DNA of 15,410 nt from an uncultured Clostridia bacterium (GCA_934454215.1 CAKSGG010000077.1:1-15410); one strand, 5' to 3'. Shown: positions 7,426-14,960, counted from the first letter of the stretch. The notes: a model not told the origin generated them from the sequence alone. Numbers and translations: made by a program.

Positions 7426-8202
7426 TTAATAACTTCCGCCTCTTCCGCCGTGAACGCTTCCCGATGAGGTTGTATGAGCGCCGTCGGACTCAGAGTCGTA
7501 TTTTACTTTTTGTGTTTTGTCTACTGTGCTGTACATATATATGTCCCTTGACAAATCAACATTCATGCTTCCTTCTTTAATATAATTTTTAGCATGTGTC
7601 TGTTTTCCGACATTGTTCATCTTTTTTGATTTGCCCGCTGTCATGGCAAACGCCACAATCAGCGGAATTGCAATTGCCGTTATAATTATTCCGATACGCA
7701 AATCCTTTGTATCCTCACCGTAGCCGTACGGCTCACCCGTCACAGCCATTTCAAGCAGTTCGTCCGCAGCATCGGCAAAAGCGTTTATTGCCTCATAATA
7801 CTCATCATTCTTCAGATAAGGAGTAACCTCATCTTCAAGATATGTAAGTCCGTAACCGTTAAATGCAATCAATCCGTAGCCGACGGTTACAAAATGATAT
7901 TCTCTCGGCTCTTTAGACAGATACAGCATTAATCCGTCCTTATCCTCACCCGTACCGTATGCGTTATTATCATAAATATCATCTGCCGACTCCATTGCAG
8001 AATCGCCGGACTGATATTCTTCTATCACAACCGAAACGTCAAAATCATACGCATCACTTATTTCCTCCAGCCTTCGGCTCAGTTCTTCTCTTTCGGAATC
8101 ACTGAGATAGCCGGCTTCATCAACAATCGGTGCATGGGATGCACTCGCAGAAACGGCAAACATCATTATCATGAACACAAATAAAAATATCTTCTTTTTC
8201 AT
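7426..8202 (-). CDS. TPM-domain membrane protein (YdjH/YgcG-like)
   Basis: 258 residues. A signal peptide (1-22, ending SASA) precedes a TPM domain at about 26-155, starting with PIVDEAGYLSDSEREEL and containing DDIYDNNAYGTGEDKDGLML and VTVGYG. One membrane span lies at 168-188, followed by a cytoplasmic tail ending in the Ser/Gly/His-rich SGSVHGGRGGSY typical of these proteins. The TPM domain therefore faces outside. B. subtilis YdjH has this arrangement and works with YdjG and YdjI in the PspA system. I use the ATG at 8202 because AAGGGGG (complement of 8209-8215) lies 6 nt upstream; an in-frame ATG at 8232 would lack this site and overlap the previous gene. The gap to the preceding stop is 11 nt. 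Molecular activity is unknown; a phosphatase role has been suggested for some TPM domains. Confidence 0.83.
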   Translation of the reverse strand: MKKKIFLFVFMIMMFAVSASASHAPIVDEAGYLSDSEREELSRRLEEISDAYDFDVSVVIEEYQSGDSAMESADDIYDNNAYGTGEDKDGLMLYLSKEPREYHFVTVGYGLIAFNGYGLTYLEDEVTPYLKNDEYYEAINAFADAADELLEMAVTGEPYGYGEDTKDLRIGIIITAIAIPLIVAFAMTAGKSKKMNNVGKQTHAKNYIKEGSMNVDLSRDIYMYSTVDKTQKVKYDSESDGAHTTSSGSVHGGRGGSY

Positions 8203-8213
8203 ACTATTCCCCC

Positions 8214-9311
8214 TTATCTCAAGATATAGCACGCCGCATATGCCATAACAGCCGATATTGCCCCCGAAATGCCGAGTACTTTCAGAAAATACAAATTTCT
8301 TTTTGACTTATCAACAGGATATTTCCCCACAACCTTTCCCGTTTGTCCGTTTACCGTAAATTTATAATTCTCATTTTTATCTTTTATGTTCAGCATCCAT
8401 ACCGGCAGCAAAGCATATCTGATTTTACCGTTTGAAAAGCTTATGCTTGAATCCAGCGGCTGAACCGCAGTGTATGTTCTGTCAACGGTTTTTCTAAATG
8501 CGTCCTCTGTAGAGTTTTTAACACGCTCGTTTGCATGAGGTTTCGAGTCCTCTACAGATACATCGTATTTATCGGACAGATACCCCGACAAATATGCCAT
8601 ATCAAAATTCACTGCGTCATTATAATTAAACGGTTCGAGCGGCTCTATATAATCATCATCTGTTTTCGTTGACGCATCAACGGGAATATTTGCAAAGCCG
8701 ACCTTTCCGCTTCTTAACAGTCTGTAATAATCAGTCTTTGTATAGTCATAGTCCGAATCGCTCCAGCTCGTAATTTTTTCTGCATTATATGTAATAGCCG
8801 CATCGCAGTCACAGTCAAACATCCAAAACGGGACATAAACTCCAGACATCTCCGAAATTCTTTTTTTACTCTTAAACTCTTTCGGCAAAAATGGCATTTT
8901 TGCACTGTTTCCCTCGAATGCCGCCACTGCTTTTTGCTTGTCGATTTTAAACGGAATCAGATAATCCGGCTTTGACATACCCTCAAACTGCGCTTTAATT
9001 ATTGTGGAACTTCCGCAGTAAGGACATACTGTTGAACCGAGCGAATCATCACCTGTAATTTCCGCACCGCACGCCGGACACGTATAGCCCGAAAGACTTG
9101 CAGTTTCTTCTCCGTCAAACTCTCTCGGCGTATAAGAGTCCCAGTCAAACCTTGAATTTTCCCGGGTATTTGCGTCAGCTTCATCAATCAATTGCAGATT
9201 TTCAAGTGAAAAATTGTTACCGCACGAATTGCAGTGAAGATTCTGCGTTTCCGCATCGAATACAAGCGGAGCAGCGCAGCAAGGACACTTATAATCCTTT
9301 ATTTCCCCCAT
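8214..9311 (-). CDS. Zinc-ribbon membrane protein (YdjG-like)
   Basis: 365 residues from the ATG at 9311. Two zinc ribbons stand at the N-terminus: Cys9/12 with Cys27/30, and Cys78/81 with Cys96/99. A soluble alpha/beta region follows, containing PDYLIPFKIDK and GVYVPFWMFDCDCDAAITY. A single C-terminal membrane span (342-364) ends the chain, giving a tail-anchored layout with the ribbons in the cytoplasm. This is the architecture of B. subtilis YdjG, a partner of YdjH, YdjI and PspA. The start is moved 18 nt in from an upstream ATG (9329), because AAGGAAG precedes 9311 by about 8 nt and nothing resembling a ribosome binding site precedes 9329. It is the first gene of a four-gene cluster driven from 9348-9376. 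Confidence 0.82.
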   Translation of the reverse strand: MGEIKDYKCPCCAAPLVFDAETQNLHCNSCGNNFSLENLQLIDEADANTRENSRFDWDSYTPREFDGEETASLSGYTCPACGAEITGDDSLGSTVCPYCGSSTIIKAQFEGMSKPDYLIPFKIDKQKAVAAFEGNSAKMPFLPKEFKSKKRISEMSGVYVPFWMFDCDCDAAITYNAEKITSWSDSDYDYTKTDYYRLLRSGKVGFANIPVDASTKTDDDYIEPLEPFNYNDAVNFDMAYLSGYLSDKYDVSVEDSKPHANERVKNSTEDAFRKTVDRTYTAVQPLDSSISFSNGKIRYALLPVWMLNIKDKNENYKFTVNGQTGKVVGKYPVDKSKRNLYFLKVLGISGAISAVMAYAACYILR

Positions 9312-9347
9312 AAACACACTTCCTTTCATTGTTTTTTAGTTTGTTTT

Positions 9348-9376
9348 ATTATAACACACAAATTTGCATTTTTCAA
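9348..9376 (-). promoter_or_regulatory. Sigma-A promoter of the ydjGHI-like cluster
   Basis: Minus strand: TTGAAA (9376-9371), 17-bp spacer, perfect TATAAT (9353-9348). In B. subtilis the equivalent operon is driven by the ECF factor SigW (TGAAAC/CGTA type); no such sequence is visible here, so control differs. Confidence 0.72.
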
Positions 9377-9380
9377 TCAA

Positions 9381-9411
9381 ATTTACAACATTTCTAAAAA
9401 ATGTTATAAAT
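9381..9411. promoter_or_regulatory. Long inverted repeat next to the cluster promoter, possible operator
   Basis: ATTTACAACATTT (9381-9393) and AAATGTTATAAAT (9399-9411) are 13-bp arms with one mismatch and a 5-bp spacer. The dyad ends 4 bp upstream of the -35 of the minus-strand cluster promoter, the usual place for an activator or repressor. No gene ends nearby, so it is not a terminator. Confidence 0.55.
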
Positions 9412-9542
9412 TATTCTAATTTTTTTACCCTTTGCACAAAAAACGCAGCATTTTTATGTAGCTGTTTACCGATAATAAAAATATATTTAATTTTGCACAT
9501 AAATAGACTGCTATTTTAAAATTAATCTATCACAAAAATCTA

Positions 9543-9571
9543 TTTACATCTTATTAGAAATGTGATACAAT
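9543..9571 (+). promoter_or_regulatory. Sigma-A promoter of the AEC permease gene
   Basis: TTTACA (9543-9548), 17-bp spacer, TACAAT (9566-9571), with a TG one base before the -10 (extended -10). The stretch 9412-9542 between the two divergent promoters holds no gene; I see only A+T-rich DNA with short direct repeats (TTTGCACA at 9431 and 9492; AATCTAT at 9524 and 9537). Confidence 0.68.
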
Positions 9572-9605
9572 ATTTAGAGTTTATAAATGCGGAATGGGGA
9601 TTATT

Positions 9606-10523
9606 ATGCTTGAAAATTTTTTTATGATTGGCAATCAGGTCTTGATTTTATTTGTATTAATCGGAGTCGGTTTTTTATGCAGCCATGTGAAAATTCTCAA
9701 CGATAATGCGGTAAAAGGAATTACGGACTTTATTTTATATATCGTTACGCCGTGCGTCATCGTAAATTCATACATTCGCGAATTTCAGCCTGAAATGCTT
9801 AAAGGCTTGTTAATCACAATAGCGGCGTCATTCGCTTCGTTTGCAATCAATATTCTTTTTTCATGCCTGCTTATACACGATAAGGACAAGCAGAGAGAAA
9901 CAGTTCTTCGATTCGGAGCGATATTTTCAAACTGCGGTTATATGTCACTGCCGTTACAGCAAGCGGTTCTGGGAGAAGAAGGCGTTTTCTACGGCGCAAC
10001 ATATATAGCAATATTCAATGTGGTTCTTTGGACGTACGGCGTGTGTCTTATGGATGGAGGATTTAAAAATATATCTGTCGGAAAAATCATAAAAAACCCG
10101 AGTATAATAAGTGTTTTTGCCGGTATTGTTATTTTTATTTTTTCTGCAAAACTGCCGTCGGTAATAACCGAACCAATCGGATATTTTGCCGCCGTAAACA
10201 CGCCCCTGCCAATGGTTGTAATAGGCTATCACCTCGCAAATGCGTCATTAAGACTTACAGACAAAGCGTCTGTTATTTCAATAATATTCAGACTGATAAT
10301 TTCACCCGCTCTTATGATTGGCTGTATGTATCTTATCGGTATGCGCGGAACAATTCCGACAGCCTGCGCAATAGCGGTCGCCTCACCCTCCGCCGCCGTT
10401 ACAACCATGTTTGCACAAAAATTCAATAAAGACGTACCTTTGTCGGCGGCGCTTGTATCGGTCAGCACTCTGTTCTCAGTCATAACCATGCCTATTATGG
10501 TTGCAATTGCTATGAGTTTGTAA
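9606..10523 (+). CDS. Auxin efflux carrier (AEC) family permease
   Basis: 305 residues with about ten membrane spans, the family norm. The N-terminus MLENFFMIGNQVLILFVLIG is typical, and the conserved NCGYMSLPL (in helix 4 or 5, about residue 107) together with the late AIAVASPSAAVTT segment supports the assignment. The fold is a bile-acid:sodium symporter-like five-plus-five repeat. Bacterial members move malate, malonate or other small organic anions, or are of unknown substrate. Two in-frame ATGs exist; I take 9606 because GGGGA lies 5 nt upstream and the resulting start matches relatives, whereas the ATG at 9594 has no ribosome binding site. It is divergent from the ydjGHI-like cluster. 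The alpha-galactosidase follows after a promoter of its own, so any functional link is unproven. Confidence 0.85.
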   Translation: MLENFFMIGNQVLILFVLIGVGFLCSHVKILNDNAVKGITDFILYIVTPCVIVNSYIREFQPEMLKGLLITIAASFASFAINILFSCLLIHDKDKQRETVLRFGAIFSNCGYMSLPLQQAVLGEEGVFYGATYIAIFNVVLWTYGVCLMDGGFKNISVGKIIKNPSIISVFAGIVIFIFSAKLPSVITEPIGYFAAVNTPLPMVVIGYHLANASLRLTDKASVISIIFRLIISPALMIGCMYLIGMRGTIPTACAIAVASPSAAVTTMFAQKFNKDVPLSAALVSVSTLFSVITMPIMVAIAMSL

Positions 10524-10555
10524 AAAAATAACAAAATAAACATTCAAAATTGTAC

Positions 10556-10584
10556 TTTACAATAAAGTTTCTTTATGGTATAAT
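10556..10584 (+). promoter_or_regulatory. Sigma-A promoter of the alpha-galactosidase gene
   Basis: TTTACA (10556-10561), 17-bp spacer and a perfect TATAAT (10579-10584) preceded by TGG (extended -10). It starts 33 nt after the permease stop. No terminator lies between, so the gene probably receives both its own and read-through transcription. Confidence 0.75.
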
Positions 10585-10618
10585 TTTTATAATTAACGAT
10601 TTCTCAGGAGGAAAACAC

Positions 10619-12358
10619 ATGAATGATATAGATTTTGTATTCAAGGACGGTAACAAGGGATATAATATGTCCGCCGAAACAGTTTCCAATGACGGCGGTA
10701 TTATCCTTACCGAAATTAATATTGATTTCAATGAAGAAACCATTCCCGAAAAAGTCCGTCTTGATTTTAAGATTGATATAACCGACATAAAAGCCACATG
10801 GTCGCCAAGCAGAGCGGCTCATGAGCTTTATGCAAACTGGTACAAGGACGAGCAGGGTTCAAGAGCCGCTTCGGGCGCACCTATTAAATCATTTATAGGA
10901 TATAATGATTATAATGTATGTACTATAGCGTTATCGGACTATAAAACGCCGCTTGTTATCCGCAGTGGAGTAAATGAGGAGGAGGCGGTAATCGACTGCG
11001 CTGTTGAGTTTTTCACCGAAACCATAAGCCCCATAAAAAGATACAAAGCCTTGCTCCGTCTTGATTTCAGACACGTTCCGTACTATAAATCCATACAGGA
11101 TTCACAATTTTGGTGGCACAGAGACTGCGGCTTTAAAAATGCTTACATACCGGAAACGGCACGCCTGCCGATGTATTCAACATGGTATAATTTTCATCAG
11201 CAGTTAAGCCCGTCGGAATTGATTTTGGAATGTAAGCACGCCGCAAATCTCGGAATGAAAGCCGTTATTATTGACGACGGCTGGCAGACAAAGGACAACA
11301 ACCGCGGATACGCTTACTGCGGTGACTGGGAGCCCGAACCCGAAAAAGTCGGTGACATGGCAAAGCTTGTATCAGATATACACAAGCTTGGAATGAAGGT
11401 TATTTTATGGTATTCCGTACCGTTTGTCGGCAAATACTCAAAAGCATGGAAACGGTTTGAGGGTAAGTTCCTTGACGGAAATACCCGTGAATGGAATTGC
11501 CTTGACCCGAGATTTCCCGAAGTAAGGGAATATCTTACAGGGATATACAAAAAAGCGGCATTGGATTGGAAGCTTGATGGATTTAAGCTTGATTTTATAG
11601 ATTCGTTCATGCTTACTCCCGAAACCGCAAACGCAAAGCCGGGGCATGATATTATGTCTCTTGAAGACGCTATTGAAAGGCTTTTGAATGATACAACAAC
11701 AGCACTGAAGGAAATCAATCCTAACATATGTATTGAATTTCGTCAGTCATACATGGGACCGCTCATGCTCTCATACGGAAACATGATAAGAGTCGGCGAC
11801 TGCCCGGGCGACGCACTTAAAAACAGAGTTGAAAGCACAAGCCTGCGTCTTACATCGGGTAAATGCCCCGTTCATTCCGATATGATGATGTGGAGTTTCA
11901 ACGATACTCCCGAGGGTGCGGCAAGACAGCTTATAAATTCATTCTTTGCCGTTCCGCAAATATCAGTAAAGCTCGCTCATGCTCCAAAAGAGCATATTGA
12001 TATGCTGAGATTTTATCTTGATTTCTGGTCAAAAAATCACAAGCTTATACTTGACGGTGAATTTATACCACTTTACCCCGACCAAAAATACGCTCTTATA
12101 ATCTCAAGAGGTGAATCGAGTGAAATTGCCGTAAATTACGGAACGGGAATATATAAAATCGAAAGACACAGAGCAACTCTGATAAACTGCGGAAATTCCG
12201 AAACCGTATATATTGATACGAAAAAAATTGACGGTTACGGCACAGTTGATATATATGACTGTATGGGTACTCACTTGGAGCATGTATCGTCATACCTTGA
12301 AGGCGTTATCAAATTCAATGTTCCCACCTGCGGAATGGTCGTAATTAAAAAGCATTAA
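10619..12358 (+). CDS. GH36-type alpha-galactosidase (melibiase), intracellular
   Basis: 579 residues, no signal peptide. An N-terminal beta-supersandwich (about 1-180) leads into a TIM barrel (185-480) and a C-terminal beta domain (485-579). Barrel motifs are STWYNFHQQLS (187-197), VIIDDGWQ (216-223) and the nucleophile motif DGFKLDFID with Asp325. Asp394 in RVGDCPGDALKNR is the likely acid/base. The size fits the short GH36 enzymes rather than 700-residue ones, and the clan GH-D pattern excludes GH31. It should release terminal alpha-galactose from imported raffinose-type or galactomannan oligosaccharides; exact linkage preference is not readable. AGGAGG (10606-10611), 7 nt before the ATG, fixes the start; an open frame from 10550 merely spans the promoter. 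It ends at the shared terminator at 12357-12400. No sugar transporter or galactokinase is adjacent. Confidence 0.86.
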   Translation: MNDIDFVFKDGNKGYNMSAETVSNDGGIILTEINIDFNEETIPEKVRLDFKIDITDIKATWSPSRAAHELYANWYKDEQGSRAASGAPIKSFIGYNDYNVCTIALSDYKTPLVIRSGVNEEEAVIDCAVEFFTETISPIKRYKALLRLDFRHVPYYKSIQDSQFWWHRDCGFKNAYIPETARLPMYSTWYNFHQQLSPSELILECKHAANLGMKAVIIDDGWQTKDNNRGYAYCGDWEPEPEKVGDMAKLVSDIHKLGMKVILWYSVPFVGKYSKAWKRFEGKFLDGNTREWNCLDPRFPEVREYLTGIYKKAALDWKLDGFKLDFIDSFMLTPETANAKPGHDIMSLEDAIERLLNDTTTALKEINPNICIEFRQSYMGPLMLSYGNMIRVGDCPGDALKNRVESTSLRLTSGKCPVHSDMMMWSFNDTPEGAARQLINSFFAVPQISVKLAHAPKEHIDMLRFYLDFWSKNHKLILDGEFIPLYPDQKYALIISRGESSEIAVNYGTGIYKIERHRATLINCGNSETVYIDTKKIDGYGTVDIYDCMGTHLEHVSSYLEGVIKFNVPTCGMVVIKKH

Positions 12359-12400
12359 AAAAATAACGGACTGCCAAAATTGGCAGTCCGTTATTTTTTT
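12357..12400. terminator. Bidirectional terminator overlapping two stop codons
   Basis: A 44-bp inverted repeat with 21-bp arms: seven A's, then TAACGGACTGCCAA, a short AA centre, and the complement ending in seven T's. It overlaps the alpha-galactosidase stop (12356-12358) on the left and the GH29 stop (12399-12401, minus) on the right, so it ends both converging transcripts with almost no 3' untranslated region. Confidence 0.92.
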
Positions 12401-13718
12401 ACTTCAATATCACTTCTATAACAGGGTCTATCACATTCGGCGCAACAGGCGGAATACGAAAAGCAACAAGGTCATCACTTTCTGTACGTCCCTCGCTGAA
12501 ATGCGACGATGTTTTTTCATCAAACAAAATTTCACTTCCGTCATGCAGGAACTGCGCATATTCTATTTTGTCCGCCATATCCGGGAGGAGCAGGTTTTGG
12601 AACGGGTATTCCATCAAATGTATGTAAAGTCTTTTTCCGTCCTCGCTCTGCGTAAAACGGCAGCCGCGCGGCTCTTTGAAATCCGGTTCAGCCATGGTAC
12701 AACCATAGATGGAGCGGCTGTTATATTTCATCCAGTCTGCATAGACTTTTAAAGCAGCTTCCGCGCGATAATCAATATATCCGCGCGAGGTAGGGCCGAT
12801 ATTCATTAACAGATTTCCACCCCGTGCAACAGAATTAATCAAAAGCTCAATCAGCATCTGCGGAGATTTCCAGGTTTGCTCATCGCGGTAATATCCCCAC
12901 GAACCGGAAAAGGTCTGGCATGCCTCCCAAGTAAGGTATTCGCCGGTTTTCTGATCCTGAATCCATTCCAGCGGCTGATATTGTTCCGGAGTTACTAAAT
13001 CCTGATCAATTCCTGTTCGGTTATTGATGATGATATTGGGTTGCAGTTTCCGAATGAGCGCAAGAAGTTTTTCAGATTCCCAGTCGTCCTTTCCTTTTCC
13101 TTTCATCCAGGACTGATCGTCCGGTGCCGGATTCCAGTTATCATAGGAGAAATCAAACCAAAGTAAATCAATCTGACCGTAGTTTGTCAGGAGTTCTTCC
13201 ACTTGATTACGCATATATTCTGCATAACGCTTCATATCTCTGCCTTGATTCAATTCTGCGACATTAGAATCCAATTTCCGCGGATGAATCGTATCAATTG
13301 TAAAGTCCGGATGATGCCAGTCAATCAGAGAATAATAGAAACCGACGCGCAGACCTGCCTTGCGAAATGCATCGGTATATTCCCGAATCAAGTCTCTGCC
13401 GGCAGGGGTGTTGGTGCATTTATAGTCTGTGTATTTGGAATCAAACATACAGAAACCCTCATGGTGTTTTGCAGTCATAACAACATATTTCATTCCCGCT
13501 GCTTTTGCCTGACGCGCCCACTCCTCCGGATCGTACAAATCCGGATCAAAATGCTCAAAATACTTCTGATATTTTTCCTCCGAAATTTTTTCACGCGTTT
13601 TTACCCACTCATGCCGCGCAGGAAGGGCATAGAGTCCCCAGTGAATAAACATACCAAAACGGTCGTGACGAAACCATGTGGTATCGCCAGGTGTTTTTTT
13701 GATAGCATAGCTTGACAT
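12399..13718 (-). CDS. GH29 alpha-L-fucosidase, intracellular
   Basis: 439 residues, no signal peptide. The GH29 barrel is clear: FGMFIHWGLYALPARHEW (21-38), MKYVVMTAKHHEGFCMFDS (76-94, with His85/His86), RVGFYYSLIDWHHPDF (124-139), and the nucleophile motif IDLLWFDFS with Asp189. Glu265 in TWEACQTFSGSWGY is a candidate acid/base, as in the GH29 branch that prefers branched alpha-1,3/1,4-fucosides, though this residue varies in the family. Then NLLMNIGPTSRG (302-313) and a short C-terminal beta region. It hydrolyses terminal alpha-L-fucose from glycans. GGAGG (complement of 13727-13731) lies 8 nt before the ATG. It is divergent from the AraC regulator and next to rhamnose catabolism genes, an unusual pairing that raises the question of its true glycone. 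Its codon use (CGC/CGG arginine, more CTG) differs from the genes to the left. Confidence 0.9.
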   Translation of the reverse strand: MSSYAIKKTPGDTTWFRHDRFGMFIHWGLYALPARHEWVKTREKISEEKYQKYFEHFDPDLYDPEEWARQAKAAGMKYVVMTAKHHEGFCMFDSKYTDYKCTNTPAGRDLIREYTDAFRKAGLRVGFYYSLIDWHHPDFTIDTIHPRKLDSNVAELNQGRDMKRYAEYMRNQVEELLTNYGQIDLLWFDFSYDNWNPAPDDQSWMKGKGKDDWESEKLLALIRKLQPNIIINNRTGIDQDLVTPEQYQPLEWIQDQKTGEYLTWEACQTFSGSWGYYRDEQTWKSPQMLIELLINSVARGGNLLMNIGPTSRGYIDYRAEAALKVYADWMKYNSRSIYGCTMAEPDFKEPRGCRFTQSEDGKRLYIHLMEYPFQNLLLPDMADKIEYAQFLHDGSEILFDEKTSSHFSEGRTESDDLVAFRIPPVAPNVIDPVIEVILK

Positions 13719-13750
13719 ATAAGCTGCCTCCTTTATGTATTTTTTCTTTT

Positions 13751-13779
13751 ATTATACACGTTTTTTGGCTTAAATGCAA
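13751..13779 (-). promoter_or_regulatory. Sigma-A promoter of the GH29 gene
   Basis: Minus strand: TTGCAT (13779-13774), 17-bp spacer, TATAAT (13756-13751) preceded by TG. Its -35 is 48 bp from that of the divergent araC-type promoter, so a regulator bound between could act on both. Confidence 0.72.
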
Positions 13780-13793
13780 TGAATTATTTGATA

Positions 13794-13819
13794 AAAAATA
13801 TGTACAAAATGATATTTTT
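13794..13819. promoter_or_regulatory. Inverted repeat midway between divergent promoters, possible operator
   Basis: AAAAATAT (13794-13801) and ATATTTTT (13812-13819) are perfect 8-bp arms around a 10-bp spacer, centred almost exactly between the GH29 and regulator -35 boxes. The arms are purely A/T, so chance occurrence is quite possible. Confidence 0.35.
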
Positions 13820-13827
13820 AAAAGGTA

Positions 13828-13856
13828 TTGAAATTTTTACAAAAAAAAGCTATAAT
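13828..13856 (+). promoter_or_regulatory. Sigma-A promoter of the AraC-family regulator
   Basis: TTGAAA (13828-13833), 17-bp spacer, TATAAT (13851-13856). Transcription would begin near 13863, giving a leader of only about 15 nt, which supports the ATG at 13879 over those at 13864 and 13873. Confidence 0.72.
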
Positions 13857-13878
13857 AAAATAGATGGGAGAGATGTAC

Positions 13879-14865
13879 ATGCGAACAGAATTGTTAGAGC
13901 GGCTGATGGAAATTTCAGAAGAAGAAAAAATGATTTTAAACGGCAAACAGTTAGACCGCGGAATTTACACCAGCGACTCAGATTTTGATATTGACCGCGG
14001 AAAGCTGCTTTCGATGGGAAAATACATCACAGCAAGACCGCATACCCGGTTTGTGGATTTTCCGGAGCATGGGCATAACTATGTAGAAATTATGTATGTC
14101 TGCAACGGCACAGTTACACACTTGATTGATCAGAAAGAGGTGGTAATGCATTCCGGAGATCTGCTGTTTATGAATCAGCATGTCCGGCACGGAATCAAAA
14201 AAGCCGGCAGGGAGGATGTCGGCATTAATTTCATTATCATGCCGGAATTTTTCAACATTCCGCTCAATATGATGAGCGAGGGGAAAAACAGTATTTTAGC
14301 AGAATTTTTGATTGGTACACTGCGCATTCACACAGGTCAGCCACAGTATCTGCATTTCTGCTCGCGCGGAAATATGCAGATTGAAAATCTGATGGAAAAC
14401 ATTATTGCTTCTCTTTTATACAACGAAAAAATGGACGAAAATATCAATCAGTTTACGATGGGACTGATATTTTTGCATTTACTCAATCATATTGAAATTG
14501 TCGGCAAAAGCTCTATGCAGGATTACCCGGCACTGCTGGCGGATTCTGCACTCCAGTATATCAGCAGGCATTATCAGACGGCAAATCTGACAGAGCTTGC
14601 AAAAAATATGAACCAGTCGATTTCCAATATGAGCAAAATGATAAAAAACGCAACCGGATGCACATTTTTGGAACTTTTACAGCGCAAGCGTTTTCAGCAG
14701 GCAGTGACTTTTTTGTTGGAAACAAACCTGACCATTGCAGAAATCATGAACGCGGTTGGATATGAAAACAGCAGTTATTTTTACAAGAAATTCCGTGAAA
14801 AATACCACGCGTCACCGCGTGAATATCGGATTGCGCATCGGAATGATGAGAAAATCAGAATCTGA
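13879..14865 (+). CDS. AraC-family transcriptional regulator (cupin sensor plus double HTH)
   Basis: 328 residues. The N-terminal cupin-like sensor contains HTRFVDFPEHGHNYVEIMYVCNG and a second beta-hairpin SGDLLFMNQHVRHGIKKAG, giving a jelly-roll sugar pocket. The C-terminal 100 residues form the AraC DNA-binding domain: helix-turn-helix one in NLTELAKNMNQSISNMSKMIK, helix-turn-helix two in TIAEIMNAVGYENSSYFYKKF, ending with SPREYR. The start is chosen at 13879 because GGGAGAG (13866-13872) lies 6 nt upstream; the ATG at 13873 touches this site and the one at 13864 precedes it. Its position between a divergent GH29 gene and rhaM-rhaA, like rhaS/rhaR in other bacteria, makes it the likely activator of one or both in response to a deoxy sugar. 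The effector is inferred from context only. Confidence 0.9.
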   Translation: MRTELLERLMEISEEEKMILNGKQLDRGIYTSDSDFDIDRGKLLSMGKYITARPHTRFVDFPEHGHNYVEIMYVCNGTVTHLIDQKEVVMHSGDLLFMNQHVRHGIKKAGREDVGINFIIMPEFFNIPLNMMSEGKNSILAEFLIGTLRIHTGQPQYLHFCSRGNMQIENLMENIIASLLYNEKMDENINQFTMGLIFLHLLNHIEIVGKSSMQDYPALLADSALQYISRHYQTANLTELAKNMNQSISNMSKMIKNATGCTFLELLQRKRFQQAVTFLLETNLTIAEIMNAVGYENSSYFYKKFREKYHASPREYRIAHRNDEKIRI

Positions 14866-14867
14866 TT
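14853..14867. promoter_or_regulatory. 15-bp palindrome at the regulator stop, upstream of the rha promoter
   Basis: AATCAGA-A-TCTGATT is perfectly symmetric around A14860 and overlaps the regulator's TGA stop. The arms leave almost no loop and no T-run follows directly, so it is a poor terminator. It lies about 37 bp before the weak rha -35, where an operator could sit. Confidence 0.3.
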
Positions 14868-14903
14868 GGAAAATAAGGTCCTATTTTTTGTGAAATTACG
14901 TTC

Positions 14904-14932
14904 TTTTCAAATATACAAAAATCTTATATAAT
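14904..14932 (+). promoter_or_regulatory. Promoter of the rhaM-rhaA operon, weak -35
   Basis: A perfect TATAAT (14927-14932) is paired, at 17 bp, with the poor -35 TTTTCA (14904-14909). A good -10 with a poor -35 is typical of activator-dependent promoters and fits control by the AraC protein just upstream. Confidence 0.6.
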
Positions 14933-14960
14933 ACAAGGTAAGAAATCGAGGTGTCAATCA

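Noticed and set aside
8203..8232. Upstream ATG (8232) as start of the TPM gene, overlapping the previous gene
   Set aside because: AAGGGGG lies 6 nt before ATG 8202, and the 10 extra residues would precede an otherwise normal signal peptide.
5424..9311. Possible hidden pspA gene within the envelope cluster
   Set aside because: The intergenic gaps are 11, 40 and 24 nt, and no long coiled-coil frame exists within or beside the cluster.
9312..9329. Upstream ATG (9329) as start of the YdjG-like gene
   Set aside because: No ribosome binding site precedes it, while AAGGAAG sits correctly before ATG 9311, inside this stretch.
10550..10618. N-terminal extension of the alpha-galactosidase
   Set aside because: The stretch contains the gene's -35 and -10 boxes and its AGGAGG; it is promoter and leader, not coding.
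13203..13715. 170-residue open frame on the plus strand opposite the GH29 gene
   Set aside because: It lies wholly antisense to a well-conserved enzyme, has no ribosome binding site or recognisable domain, and its Cys/Ile/Phe-rich make-up is typical of a shadow frame.
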